Origin: Lasiosphaeria ovina
Taxonomy: Eukaryota; Ascomycota; Sordariomycetes; Sordariales; Lasiosphaeriaceae
Reading direction: 5' to 3'
Length of the DNA: 64,000 nucleotides
Assembly: GCA_033439765.1 (NCBI GenBank)
Contig: JAULSN010000006.1
Span: 248,001 to 312,000, forward strand
A program made the position numbers and the translations under genes. Shown piece after piece: positions 23,750 to 34,462 of the stretch. Under the pieces are notes generated by a model. The model searched no databases. It worked only from the letters and a program-made list of their open reading frames with translations, and was not told the origin of the DNA. Numbering within the stretch: position 1 is the first letter of the stretch; each line of letters starts with the position of its first letter.

Positions 23750-24579
23750 ATGTTTAAGAAAGAGTACGCCGCGATCCTGGTTTCTTCTCCCCTCAGCCAC
23801 TCTAACCGCAATCGAGCGAATTGTTTTTTCTTCCCCCGAGTTTTTCCTCTCTCCTGTCCCTCCCCTAACCCCAACCCCCCCGCCTTGGCTAAAATGTTTT
23901 CACCACCACCAGCCTCACGGCGTCGCCCAAGCAGAAGCTCAAGTCGTCGATCCAGCGGGCGCTGCGGCAGTCGCTGCTGACGACGTACCCGCTGCTGGGG
24001 CCGCACATTGACGAGGTGCTGCCCAAGAAGTCGTCGCTAGAGCAGATGAAGCTGCCCGACCGCGTCAACCTATTTGTGCTCGACAGCGACCCGCTCTTCT
24101 TCCAGCTCGACATCCCCAGCAACGCGCCGCTGCTGCCCCACCTGCGCCTCGTCCACCGCTTCCCCCAGGCCTTCCCCACCGTCCGCATAGACCGCGGCGC
24201 CATCCGCTTCGTCCTCAGCGGCGCCACCCTCATGGCCCCCGGCCTGACCAGCCCCGGCGGCCGCCTGCCGCTACCCGCACCAGCCAGCGGTAAACCCGCT
24301 GCCGATGAATCAGAGTCCGATTCCGATGAATCCGAGTCCGAAGAGGAAGACGACGAAGAAGCTGAGCCCAAGACGGAGGGTGTTGACGCCGACGGCCACT
24401 GGAGCAGGGAGCTGGAGAAGGGCGAGCCCGTCGTCGTCATGGCCGAGGGCAAGGAGGAGGCCTGCGCCGTCGGCCTGCTGGCCATGGGCACCAAGGAGAC
24501 AAAGGCCAAGGGCAAGGGTCCCGTCATCGAGGAGACGCACTTTCTCGGCGACGGGCTGTGGCGGTTGACGATTGACTAG
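23750..24579 (+). CDS. TMA20: Translation machinery-associated protein 20 (MCT-1/MCTS1 orthologue, PUA domain)
   Basis: Exon 1 is only 14 nt (23,750-23,763, MFKK plus two bases). A 149-bp intron (GTACGC...CCAG) leads to exon 2, 23,913-24,579, for 226 residues beginning MFKKDLTASPKQKLKSSIQ. With its DENR-like partner Tma22 this protein acts in ribosome recycling and re-initiation. The DUF1947-like N-terminal domain (LPKKSSLEQMKLPDRVNLF) is followed by a PUA domain (VRIDRGAIRFVLSGATLMAPG ... ETHFLGDGLWRL). It is about 45 residues longer than yeast Tma20 because an acidic Ser/Asp/Glu insert (about residues 113-145) interrupts the PUA domain. Confidence 0.9.
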
Positions 24580-26082
24580 CGTTGTTTTGTTCATGTGGCG
24601 GGGGTTACAGCGTCTTTGTGGAAAGGGGGAGGACGCCGCGGTACAATTGTCTTGTTGGTTGCCACGTCGTCGCCATCGTCCGGGACGGTGCTATGTTTGT
24701 CTACCACTGCAATGACTGGCGTTGTCCTTCCTGTGTCTCGCTCGCTCTATCGGGGTATGCTTGGTCTTGTCGAGAATTATGCTGAATGTGTGCTTGCTTC
24801 CAAGCACGAGGCTAATGGCGTTGGTGGATATTGCTGGTGCCTCTAAAGGATATGGTGGCCTTCTTGGGTTCTAGGTTTGAGTAACTTGCCATTTAACTTG
24901 CCATTAGGTTTGGGTTTAGTTCTCTCTAGCCTTGTTCAGTTCAACGCCACGGTTTAAAGCACATGTCCGGCACATAGCCGCCATCAGATGTGGTTTGTGC
25001 ATTTGGCTTTGAGCGCGGTTCTCGCTATGGACTTGCAGCACAGGTAAGTTTCGTCCGTCTTGGAGGAGGTGTGATGTTGAGGGCGCGAGTAATTACTTTT
25101 AAATATGCCAAGGTACGTATTACGGATGCGGATATACGGTTCAACGCCGTGCTCTATACTTAACTTGTATAGTTTTTTGGTATGCTTCATGTTCTATTTC
25201 GTCTACTCAAGAAGCGACTTTCGCACTTAGATCTAATTACTACCAGCGTGAAACAATTAAGCATTTGCCGCGTTGCAGCAACTTTCTTAATTATGTTCCT
25301 TCTTCGTAGAGATCGAACATCATCTTTTGGCCTGTATATATCTCTTTGGTTCAAACAGTAGGTATTCCATATCACGGTGTCGTGAACTAGGTTCAGGGGG
25401 GCTACGGTGAAGTTGTTTTTGCTACTTAACCTTCTGCCTTTAGAGGTGTAGCCGTATAAGCGTTGTTTCCTCTGTAACGTCATAGTTAGTTGTATTTGGA
25501 CTCGTTTGCGTATAAGCGGGACATGCAGAACCCAAAATAATGGCAAAGTGCAGTTCTAATTACGTTCTACCTAGATTCTGTAAGTATTTTGAGGAAGTGT
25601 ATGCCTTCCACGATGCCTAGAATCTATGTATGAAGTAGTTATGTTCAAATAGACTTATTTTCTTTCTTCCCTCGTCCGTCCAAGCTCATCGTTCTCTCAA
25701 CCTCTACAATGGGGTTTTTATCTCCGTATTCGGTTCGAGAGAACTCTGCTCATTGGCATCTTCAAGCAACGAGTCGCAAAATGTCCTGAATGCCGTCTCC
25801 AGTTCTTTCAGTTGCTCGGGTGTGACTTCGTTCTTTCCAAAAGAGTCCAGGACCATACGAGCGGTGCAAAGGTCGTTAAATGACACGGTATCAGCTCTCT
25901 TCAAGTCGTGAGTGCCCTCTCGCCTTTGATGTGGCGGAGGCAGATCTCCATCCCGGCGTCTTCTCCAATTGGCAACCTAGGCCCCCATTTACAGGCTGAT
26001 CTATCGCTGCGTCTAGCTACACTGGGGATGCTGGACGTTAGTCTAGAGTGCGGACCTTTTGTTTCTCCTCTTGCGACTCTGC
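24580..26082. other. Intergenic, 1.5 kb
   Basis: TMA20 3' flank and an AT-richer stretch. A 66-codon minus-strand frame at 25,704-25,904 (FGKNEVTPEQLKELETAFRT) looks protein-like and might be a 3' exon of the decayed gene to its right, but no splice link could be fixed. Confidence 0.5.
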
Positions 26083-27293
26083 TTAGTCCACGAGCATCTC
26101 AACCCATCGTTGACGCCAGTAGTGGGATTCGTGTGGCGACTCCTCCTCCTCTTCTTCTTCTTCTTCTTCTTCTTCTTCTTCTTCTTCTTCTTCTTCTTCT
26201 TCTTCTTCTTCTTCTTCTTCTTCTTCTTCTTCTCCCTCTCCTTCTTCTTCCTCTTCCTTTTCCCATTCCGATAGATGGAATATTTCCTTCATGTCGGGAT
26301 CTGTGTACAGCAGCCACCTTGGGTAGGCCTCGTTCACTCCATATCGGCGCTCAACCACGTCCACCTTGCTAAGCACTCTCTCGGACACTCGGCAGACGCT
26401 GCCATCGCGACAGTCGACCATGATATACCCTAGCGAATGCGTCATGACCAGCTGTTGTTGGCCCACCGTGTTGCTCTCGGCTATGCTGGGGAGCTATCTG
26501 GATATGGTCTTGAGGTATTCCTGGATTCCGCGTTCATGAACCCAATCCATTGGGAATCCGGGGCAGTATCTCGGGTCGTCTGCACATAGGGGAGCGGGTT
26601 CATATGTCACCGTTTGAAACTCGGAGTCTCGTACACCTTCATCGATGCATATCTCGAGGCCTTGCCATGTGAGGAAGCCCTTTCTCGGAAGCTTTGGGCT
26701 ATTTTTGTTCAGACCAGCCATGTGCTTGGCAACACCGCGCAGCATGTTTTCGCGTAGTCTTAGCCTCTCTGTTGCCTCCCTTGTCCTCGTCCAGTGCCAG
26801 AAATTTCATGCCTCCATTATCCCTTTCCCAGGCGCCTCGCATCTCTCGAACTCGACTATCATGTGAACTTCTCGCAACAGATTAAGCGGGTGCTCGGGAT
26901 CCATAAAGAGAGCTTTGATGCGAGAGATGGGCAGGCTAGAGACGGCTTCGACGCAGTCCAACAACAGCCCGGTGCAGACTTTGCAACGCCGCCCAGCCAG
27001 CCAGCTCTTGTCCCATATGTGAAAAATTTAATCCGTTTGGGACAGAATCTTCAGAACTTTTGTACGACACCGTCATTGAACAGGACAAGAAATGAATCTC
27101 TGACGTCCCTCGTCGAGTGCACCGCAAATATGTCGACGTATTCATGCTCGACGCGACAGTCTGCCGACGTGCCTTCCCAGGCGCCGTAAAACTTGCGGAT
27201 TTGTACCCCTTGGTCGCAAGCTCGATTCAAATCGGGTATTCTCTTTGTATGCCACGGCTCTGGGCCAAAGCGCCAGCCGTCCTCATCGCTCAT
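26083..27293 (-). pseudogene. Decayed uncharacterised fungal gene with poly-Glu tail
   Basis: Coding sense can be followed from MSDEDGWRFGPEPWHTKRIP (exon 1, 27,293-27,071) across a 125-bp intron (donor GTGTCG; acceptor GAAG before 26,945) into a long frame with PISRIKALFMDPEHPLNLL, RKGFLTWQGLEICID and YGVNEAYPRWLLYTDPDM. Two stops interrupt this frame: TGA (plus-strand 26,806-26,808), likely once TGG, and TAG (26,494-26,496), likely once CAG or TGG. The end is a Glu-only tract encoded by a (TTC)n repeat, then SPHESHYWRQRW. I do not recognise the family. The intact frames either side of each stop suggest recent inactivation, or else introns I failed to see. Confidence 0.5.
26152..26232. repeat. 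(TTC)27 microsatellite
   Basis: An uninterrupted TTC/GAA trinucleotide run of about 81 bp, encoding poly-Glu on the minus strand in the decayed gene above, with flanking imperfect CTC and TTC units. Confidence 0.9.
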
Positions 27294-28131
27294 CTTGAAT
27301 ATTAATGATATAGACTGACAGTTTCTAGAAAAGAAGAGCACAATGCTCAAGCTCGATCTTGGCAGCTGATGCTGTGGTGTTGGAAATGGTAATCATTAAA
27401 AAAGTGCCGTACCTAATTCTGAGCAGACTGGTAGATATTCATTTTAGCTCTACCTATTTATACCTATAAATACACTTCCTGTTTTCGTCTATCGCAGAAG
27501 CAGCAAGCGCCAGCGTGGCGAAGTTGCCAATCGTCACCCCATCCAGCTGTCTTACTTACAAAGATATCGGTTGACAGTCACCACACGTCACAAGTGGTGT
27601 CATAGAGGTTGTGAACGGCTGCCAAAACGGCAGTCAGAGACGCTCTTAGAATCTGAAACTATCCCGTCAACGTCAACGGGTGAGCAAGCTGACGTGTTGG
27701 TTGCGTAACTTGACATTACATAGGACAGTTGAGTTGATAAATCGGCGTTCTCGTGGGATAAAATGGATACAGAAACAACAAGCAAGACTTCTTCTACCGT
27801 GACTTGGATCCCGCGGAGCTTCTGGGGTGAATGATTCAAGGCTCTCCAACAGAAACTGAAACCAATAATCAAAATATAGTCAGGGGCAATACAATCATTA
27901 CCACTCAAATCTGTCTCCTTAACACTGTAAAAGAAATCTAATAATTGCGAATCATACCCAGTGTTTCGGGTCTCTGTCTTTATCTCCAGCAAACCCATTC
28001 TATGTCAATCCTCCAGTCCTCCAAACCAAGTACGTTTGCCAAACTCAACGAGCCAAACGAAAATTACCCAAACGGAACACGCCACACGAACCTACCCAGA
28101 ATCAAACAATCTCCAAAAGAGCAGTTCAACC
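27294..28131. other. Intergenic, 838 bp
   Basis: Spacer between the decayed gene (5' side) and the 3' end of the next minus-strand gene. Nothing gene-like beyond short frames. Confidence 0.5.
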
Positions 28132-28596
28132 CTAGGCCTTCACTCCTCTGGTGCCACCGCCCCGCTTGCCCCCATCACCGTCACCATCACCGTCACCGTC
28201 TCTCTTGCCATCCTTACCCGGAGGTTTGCCATTGGGCTTGCAAGCTGCACCGTTGCCCGCCGCTTGGGCCTTGGCCTGCCTCTCAGCCTTCTTCTTCTTG
28301 TGGTCTTGGGCTATATCCTTACGCTTACACATCATGCATCCGTATCGTACCGCATACTCAGCTGCCACCTTGGGGTGTCTCTCGTTTATGCACAGATCCA
28401 GATGGCCCTTGTCAAAGCAAGTGTCCGACCTCGAGCTCTTGCAGACTGGGCTATAATTTAAACCAGGAAAGTTAGCAATGTGAATAAAACGAACCTTTCC
28501 CAACGGATGAGAAATTTAGAAGAGTGGCGGCGGCTTACCAGTGGTGCTTCCATCGCTTGATAGGCAACTCCGTAGGCTTGTTGTCGCCGCCCTTTC

Positions 28597-28627
<31 letters not shown>

Positions 28628-29077
28628 TTTTCCTTCGTCGTAGGCCTTGGCCTTGGCCTTGGCCTTGCCCTTGTCCTTGCCGACGGCGGTGGCGGCTTTC
28701 ACCAAGCCCCACACCAGGCCCGTCGAAGGCCCTGGGGTTCTGCGTGAGTCGTCTGGAGAAGGAGGCATAGAAGTGGCTGTCTTACCTGCGACGAGATTGT
28801 CTCCATCTTCACCGAAATCATCGTCGTCGCTGGAGTACTCGTCTTCGCTTGACAACTCCATGTCCTCCACATTGAGGCCTCCAAGCTCATTCTCGCCAGA
28901 AGACTCACAGCACGTGTCACTGGAATCGTCCGTGTCGCTGAAGTCGGCCGCGGTACCAGACATCTCCACGTCATTGGGCATCTCCATGTCGTCGGACTCC
29001 TTGCGGCCGTCCATGCTGTCGTCTGACCGGTAATGCTGCGGGCGAGGTGAGATGATGGTGAAGGCAGGTAGCGTCAA
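28132..29077 (-). CDS. Uncharacterised acidic protein with a Cys/His-rich (zinc-binding-like) module
   Basis: Exon 1 (29,077-28,539) and exon 2 (28,450-28,132) flank an 88-bp intron (GTAAGC...TTATAG) and make 285 residues. The N-terminal half is very acidic (FSDTDDSSDT, ELSSEDEYSSDDDDFGEDGD). A Lys/Ala stretch (GKDKGKAKAKAKA) and Asp-Gly repeats follow. The splice creates HHCPVC, the start of a module with Cys pairs and His (CFDKGHLDLC, later GCMMCKRKD), then a Lys-rich tail and another Asp-Gly repeat. The spacing suggests bound metal, but it fits no named finger that I can identify. The start is uncertain: CCCGCAG lies between the first ATG and MDGRKESDDME, so an upstream exon is possible. 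Nuclear or RNA-related function would be a guess. Confidence 0.6.
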
Positions 29078-30528
29078 GGTTTCCTAGGAAGTGAATGCAA
29101 AGACTGCAGGATGATGAGGAAAACAGCAACAGAACAGCGGAAATCCATCTCTATATATACTTACTTGTCAGAACCGAGCACGGCTGAGATAGTAGCCCGA
29201 GCTGAGCTTCCAGCATCCTCCGCCACGGACAGTGGAGAGCCAAGACTTGGATACAGAGACAGAGACAAGGACAAAGACAGGGCGTAGCAGAGAGGACCAC
29301 CACAACGCGCTGCGGGTGGCCCCGGCTCGGCATCCATGTCAATTATCGGTCAGGGGACTTGACCCATCCAGTCATCTCACACCAGGCGTGACGCTCAGCG
29401 CCGCAACCCGGGGGTTATCTGACACCGAAAAACAAAAGAAGATAGACGACGGTGCCATCAAGGTAAGTAGATGAGATTTGTAAGTAAAAAGGGAGAAGAC
29501 ACGAAGAAGACATGATGGAGGCGCACCTCCCCCGTACCATAGAGCCCGCGCGAGCGGCAACGAGCTTAGAACAGGGGCCGCACAATACCCATAAAGGCAG
29601 AAGCTACCGCCTCTATGGCGTAAGATCACCAACAGCAATAGACGGCAGTGGAAGAAGAAGCTCGCAGACCACGCACGGAGTTAGGCGACGGGGAAGTAAT
29701 AAGTGACAAGTCATTCGCAGCCATACTTTTGACTGCCTACTTATGCTAGACGTCGACGCTAGTAATATGACAGTCTCAAACACATGACTGAAAACTCAAC
29801 AACAATGTCTCGTTACACCTCCGGGACCCCCGGGACAAAAAGAAACGAAAGGAAAATCGTGGGGGCTTTCCAAACGGCTGGAACTAGCGTGTCTACTCTG
29901 GGACGATCTTCTCTTTGACCAGAGTCAGCTCAGCACAGACAGACAGTGAATCTGAGATGCGTAGTAAACACACACTAGTCAGGGGTACAGGTCAGGGGTG
30001 GCTGCCTTGCGGCCTATGCGTTCGACGATACAACTCTACTCTAGGGCTCTCTTCCTTTGAAGAAGAGGACATCGGGATTTGCACTCTATTTTGCTCACCC
30101 TGATCATGATCCTGGGGTGTTGATCTTGTCTTGTGATTCCTTCTCACTGATTCAACAGAGGATGTTATGGAGCGCCGATGCGCAGTTGGGGCTCACAGCA
30201 CATCTTCAATGTGAGACTTTTTGGATGTGCAACGCTTCGTAGAGGGTTCATTTAGAGACTATCAGCGGCCATGCAACATGGTGAATCCACGTTAAACAAC
30301 GTGAATATTCATGAGAAGGCTATCTCAGTTGTGTGACCTACATAAACACCGTCATAATCTTACGTGTGGTTCCCGAAAGGAAGCTGCACAGTTCACCGAC
30401 AGTCTGTAGCAAGTCTTGGTATTTTGATATAGAAATTTTCCGATTCCGCGTGTCCAGATTCCCATTATCCTCAAGATACATATCCCTGCCGCACTGTGGT
30501 CGCACTACATAAGGCGTCGCTGAACAGT
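29078..30528. other. Intergenic, 1.45 kb
   Basis: Promoter side of the acidic protein gene and 3' flank of ARG1. No supported gene. Confidence 0.5.
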
Positions 30529-32668
30529 TCAGGACTCGCTGAGGGGCTGCCCCAGCTGCCTCTTCATCAGGCCATACTTCTTCAGGCGGATGGCTATAAA
30601 CGCGGTTAGCGGGGTTGCTCCAAAATAACAAAAGAATCACGCGAGATCCTACCTTGAATGGCAATGAAGCCAGTCGTATCCTCGGGCGAGAAGCCCTCGA
30701 GGGAGTCCATAGAGGCATCCCTATTCACAAAGTCAGCATCAGATCTCAAAAGGAGTAAAGTCTTGAAAGACTAGTTCTAGAATGAACTGGTCCGATCCCG
30801 ACTCCAGATTGGCAGACTATGGGAGACTCACTCTTGGCTGTAGAGGTTGCTGGCGTCGCTGGAACGGCCGAGCACAAAGGCCTATAACACACAACTTAGT
30901 TAAAATAGACGGAAAAGGGGTTAGGGGCGCTCGCTTACACTGCCGCGGTAAACACCCATCCTCACGACGCCGGTTACGTTCTTCTGGGACGCAACCAGCG
31001 CAACCTCGACGAATTCCCTCTCAGGGGAGAAGTCTGTGCCACAAAATCAGCAGGTGAGACCCAAGACAGATCTCTGACCGGTGGCACGTACACATTCCGT
31101 TGTAGAGCTGGCGGCTCCACGCCTGCGTAACAAACTGGTCGCGAAGCTCGCGGACCTTCGAGTCCATAACAAGACCTTCAATATCAATGTGGGCAAGTCT
31201 CGCGATGGTCCTAGAAGAATGTTAGCGAGGTGTTGACGACAAGCCCAGATCCAGGATTTACGTACAAGCCAGGGGTGTCGTAGCAGCCACGGCTCTTAAG
31301 GCCGATGAAGCGGTTCTCGACGATATCGACACGGCCGACGCCATTGTCGTGTCCAATCTTGTTGAGAAGCTTGAAGAGCTCAACGCTTTCGGTGACCTCC
31401 TGCTTGTCCTCGGTCACGACCTTGACGGGAATGCCGTGCTCGAAGTGGACGGAGAACTGGTACACCTTGTCGGGGGCATCGAGCGGGTCGATGGTGCGGG
31501 TCCAGAGCTCTTTGGGAGGAGAGTGGTCGGGGTCCTCGAGGATGCCAGCCTCGTACGAGCAGTGGACGAGGTTGTCGTCCATGCTCCAGGGGGCCTTGGG
31601 CGAGGAAGAGACGGGGATGTTGTTCTCGGCGGCGTACTTGAGGAGATCCTGGCGGCCCTGGAACTTTGAGGTGAACTCGGGCATGCGCCACGGGGCAATG
31701 ACCTTGAGGGCCGGGTTACAAGCGGCAAAAGCCAGCTCGAAGCGGACTTGGTCGTTGCCCTTGCCAGTGCAGCCGTGGCTGACATACTCGCAGTTGTACT
31801 TCTCGGCAGCCAGGACCTGGGCACGGGCGATGATGGGGCGGGCAAGCGAGGTGCCCAGGAGGTAGCGGTCCTCGTAGATGGCATTGCACTGGATGGCACG
31901 GTGGACAATCTCCTCGACAAAGGCTTGCTGGAGGTTCTCAATCACCATGGCCTCGGCACCGAGAGCTAGGGCCTTCTTCCGGACCTCATCGAAGTCTTCC
32001 TCCTGGCCGACTGGAATTTCTCCCGTGTTAGTGGTCACGTAGTTAGTTGGCAGGGCGGCGAGTGTTTTCCAGGGTCACAATACCGTATATTCTCTCGAAC
32101 GTCAGAAATAGAGGTGGGGTCTAGAAAAGGAGGAACCGCCAATAAGAGACGTATCGAGGCCGTTCACAGCTCAAGAAGCCACCAGGCGGGCCTCAGGATA
32201 ACCGTATTCCAAGCCTGTCATCTTAGACGGGTCTCCATTGTTGGTTTCCACCTCTATTTCGGACGTTCGAGAGAATATACGGTAGATGCCGAACCAGAAA
32301 ATGAAAATGTAGCACGAAAAGAGGCAGGCTCACCATCGGCCAAGAAGGCGACAACGGTGTAGCCCTCGTTCAAGAGCCAGACCAAAATAGTCGATGTGTC
32401 AAGGCCTACGCAAGCCCGAGGTTAGCGAAGACGAGAACTCGTGTCTGGTGTTAAGTGGTCGTGGGTCAAGGACGGCGGCGGCGGCGGCGGCGGCGGCGGT
32501 GGTGGAGGGGATGGGTCCCTTGACAGAAAGCGACGAACCTCCAGAATAGGCGCTACGTCAATTAAGTTAGCCCGTGCTCAAAAGCGGACCAGGGAGAGAG
32601 CTATGGCCGCTACCGCCAGCAATTGAGCCTGAGACAGGAACGTACAGACAGACGCGACCCTTGGACAT
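30529..32668 (-). CDS. ARG1: Argininosuccinate synthase
   Basis: Joins citrulline and aspartate, using ATP, in the penultimate step of arginine synthesis (cytosol). Nine exons: 32,668-32,646; 32,552-32,539; 32,405-32,334; 32,010-31,266; 31,210-31,092; 31,033-30,939; 30,881-30,832; 30,720-30,653; 30,593-30,529. They total 1,251 nt, 416 residues, close to yeast Arg1 (420). The N-type ATP-binding loop AYSGGLDTS (residues 9-17) is assembled from three exons, one a 14-nt microexon. Further family blocks are LADVGQEEDF, SHGCTGKGNDQVRFE, SRGCYDTPGLTI and YFSPEREFVE. Intron 3 (323 bp) carries a MITE; intron 2 carries a GC-rich triplet repeat (about 32,472-32,500). Upstream TGACTCA motifs suggest general amino-acid control by a Gcn4/CPC1-type factor. 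Confidence 0.95.
32083..32282. mobile_element. 200-bp MITE in ARG1 intron 3
   Basis: The ends 32,083-32,117 and 32,248-32,282 are 35-bp inverted repeats with one mismatch, beginning CCGTATATTCTCTCGAACGT. They are flanked on both sides by TA (32,081-32,082, 32,283-32,284), the Tc1/mariner target. The 130-bp middle has no coding capacity. Without it the intron would be about 121 bp, normal for this gene. Confidence 0.85.
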
Positions 32669-34462
32669 GGCTGCTACTTTTGGGTGGTTACTGACGATTA
32701 AGTGGTGCGAAAGCTTGCAAGTGGGAAGACGGCGGGAAGGAGCAGGCAGAGCTTTGTGGGATGAGCCAATTGACGTAGGAAATAAATCCCAATTGAAGGC
32801 GGGGAAGGGGAGTCACACTTGAGAAAGGGTCGAGCTCAACGTGACTCAATTGGGTCTGCTAGGTCAAGCTTTTTTTCTTATCATCCATCCATCCATAATT
32901 TTTTTCCCTTTCGCCACCGACATCGGCTTTGGTGGGATGATGCGACGGCGCTCCCGCCATTTTGTAAGGGTTAGGGTTGTCACGGCTTCAGTTGAATGCA
33001 ACTCCGCAGACTGTAGGGCAGTCCGTCCAATGCCCGATTCGCCGGTGAAACAAATCTTAGATTCGCCGACTTCTGTCAGATCCGAGACTAAGGTAACGCA
33101 GCGTCCGCAGTTCGCTTGGACTGTGACTTGTGAAAAAGCCCCCTCCTTCTCTCCATCCACTACTGCATATAATACGCGAGGTAGATACGCTTTTGATACG
33201 CTCAGCAACCAAACCCCGAACCACTTTTCTCGCAAGGGGTTACTTATGTGGTGTAACTGTTTGGGCTTAAGTAAAAGTGGGAATTTCCAGCTGAGCTGCT
33301 GAATCAAGTGATCAGCTTCTAACAAGTTTGGTGAGCACAGAGAAAAAGAAATGAGACCTAGTTTGGCACAAAGTACGTATGTAAGTTGAAAGCGAAAAGG
33401 GGCGAAACAAAAGAGTCGCTGGGTTTTACCAAACTGTGCTAGCTAAACGTTGTCATTTCGTGGTTTGAGCTGGATGGGTTACGTGGAAGGAACTGCAGCG
33501 AGGAGGATTCACGAAGCACAGGCCACAAGCAAACCTTCAAAGCAAAAGAAGGGTCCCCCCCGGTCACCAATCTGCGTCGTCTGATTGGGCCAGAATGTGC
33601 TAGAGTGGGGAACTGGACCCCTGCCTCCCCTTGGAAAACCCAATTGCGGCTGTGCATCGTGAACGGTCCAGCCTCACTCTAACCACTTCCGACCACTCTC
33701 CCCCCTAGCGTTTGCCGTTTGCAATGTGGCAGGGCAGGGCTGGGCCGGGCTGGACACCTGGAACAATTGGCAGTGTTGCAAATGCATGCTGCATGGGAAA
33801 CGGGAAAGGGGGGTCTCGACTGCGAGGCGCCCAGAACGCAGCTTACCCGCCCCGGGCAGGCTGCCCAGCCCAGCCCAGCCCAGCCCATCCCATCCCATCC
33901 CAGCCCAGCGGGTGAGCAGCCCAGCCCGGCCGGGCCTTTCGCTCAAAATCCCAGCACATCCCTCCCATGCCCATTCCGTCCGCTCGTCTGTCTTTTCTCC
34001 CTTGGAAGCGGCCATCGTCGTGGTTCTTTCTCGTCAAGACCCCCATCTAGTTTACTCCTCCAGAATGCGGTGACAACACAACCTACCCTAACTTATAATC
34101 CCACGATCTCTCTGGACCGCGGACCGTCAGCGCCAGCCACTCGCATCGGCCTCCCGCCTCCTAGGTTGTCGCTCGTCCCGCGTGTCAGACGGGTTCGCTC
34201 CCTCCCCAAATCGCGTTCGAGCAAACCTCGTCCCTCTGTCATTCCAGTCGAGCCCGACTACATTATAAACTACGACCTGTTCCGCCCGGCGATTTCGATA
34301 AAATCAGGTCTCCTCTTCTCGTGAACGACAGAGAACAGAGCCTGTGTAACTTGACCTGACCTCGAGCCCTACGGTCTACCCGAGCAGCCTACGAACAGCC
34401 GAACGGACAAAGCACCAATCACTCCCACCTCACCGCACCTCACTCCACAAAAAGAAAAGAAA
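32669..34462. other. Divergent promoter region, 1.8 kb, with a CCCAG-type pentamer repeat
   Basis: Shared upstream region of ARG1 and the membrane protein gene. It holds the general-control sites and a run of cagcc/catcc pentamers at about 33,863-33,909. Open frames here come from the repeat composition and have no family features. Confidence 0.6.
32810..32848 (-). promoter_or_regulatory. Putative Gcn4/CPC1 sites upstream of ARG1
   Basis: TGACTCA at 32,842-32,848 and TGACTC (minus strand, 32,810-32,815) lie 142-180 bp upstream of the ARG1 start codon. TGACTCA is the core site of bZIP general-control factors that induce arginine genes in fungi. Confidence 0.5.
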
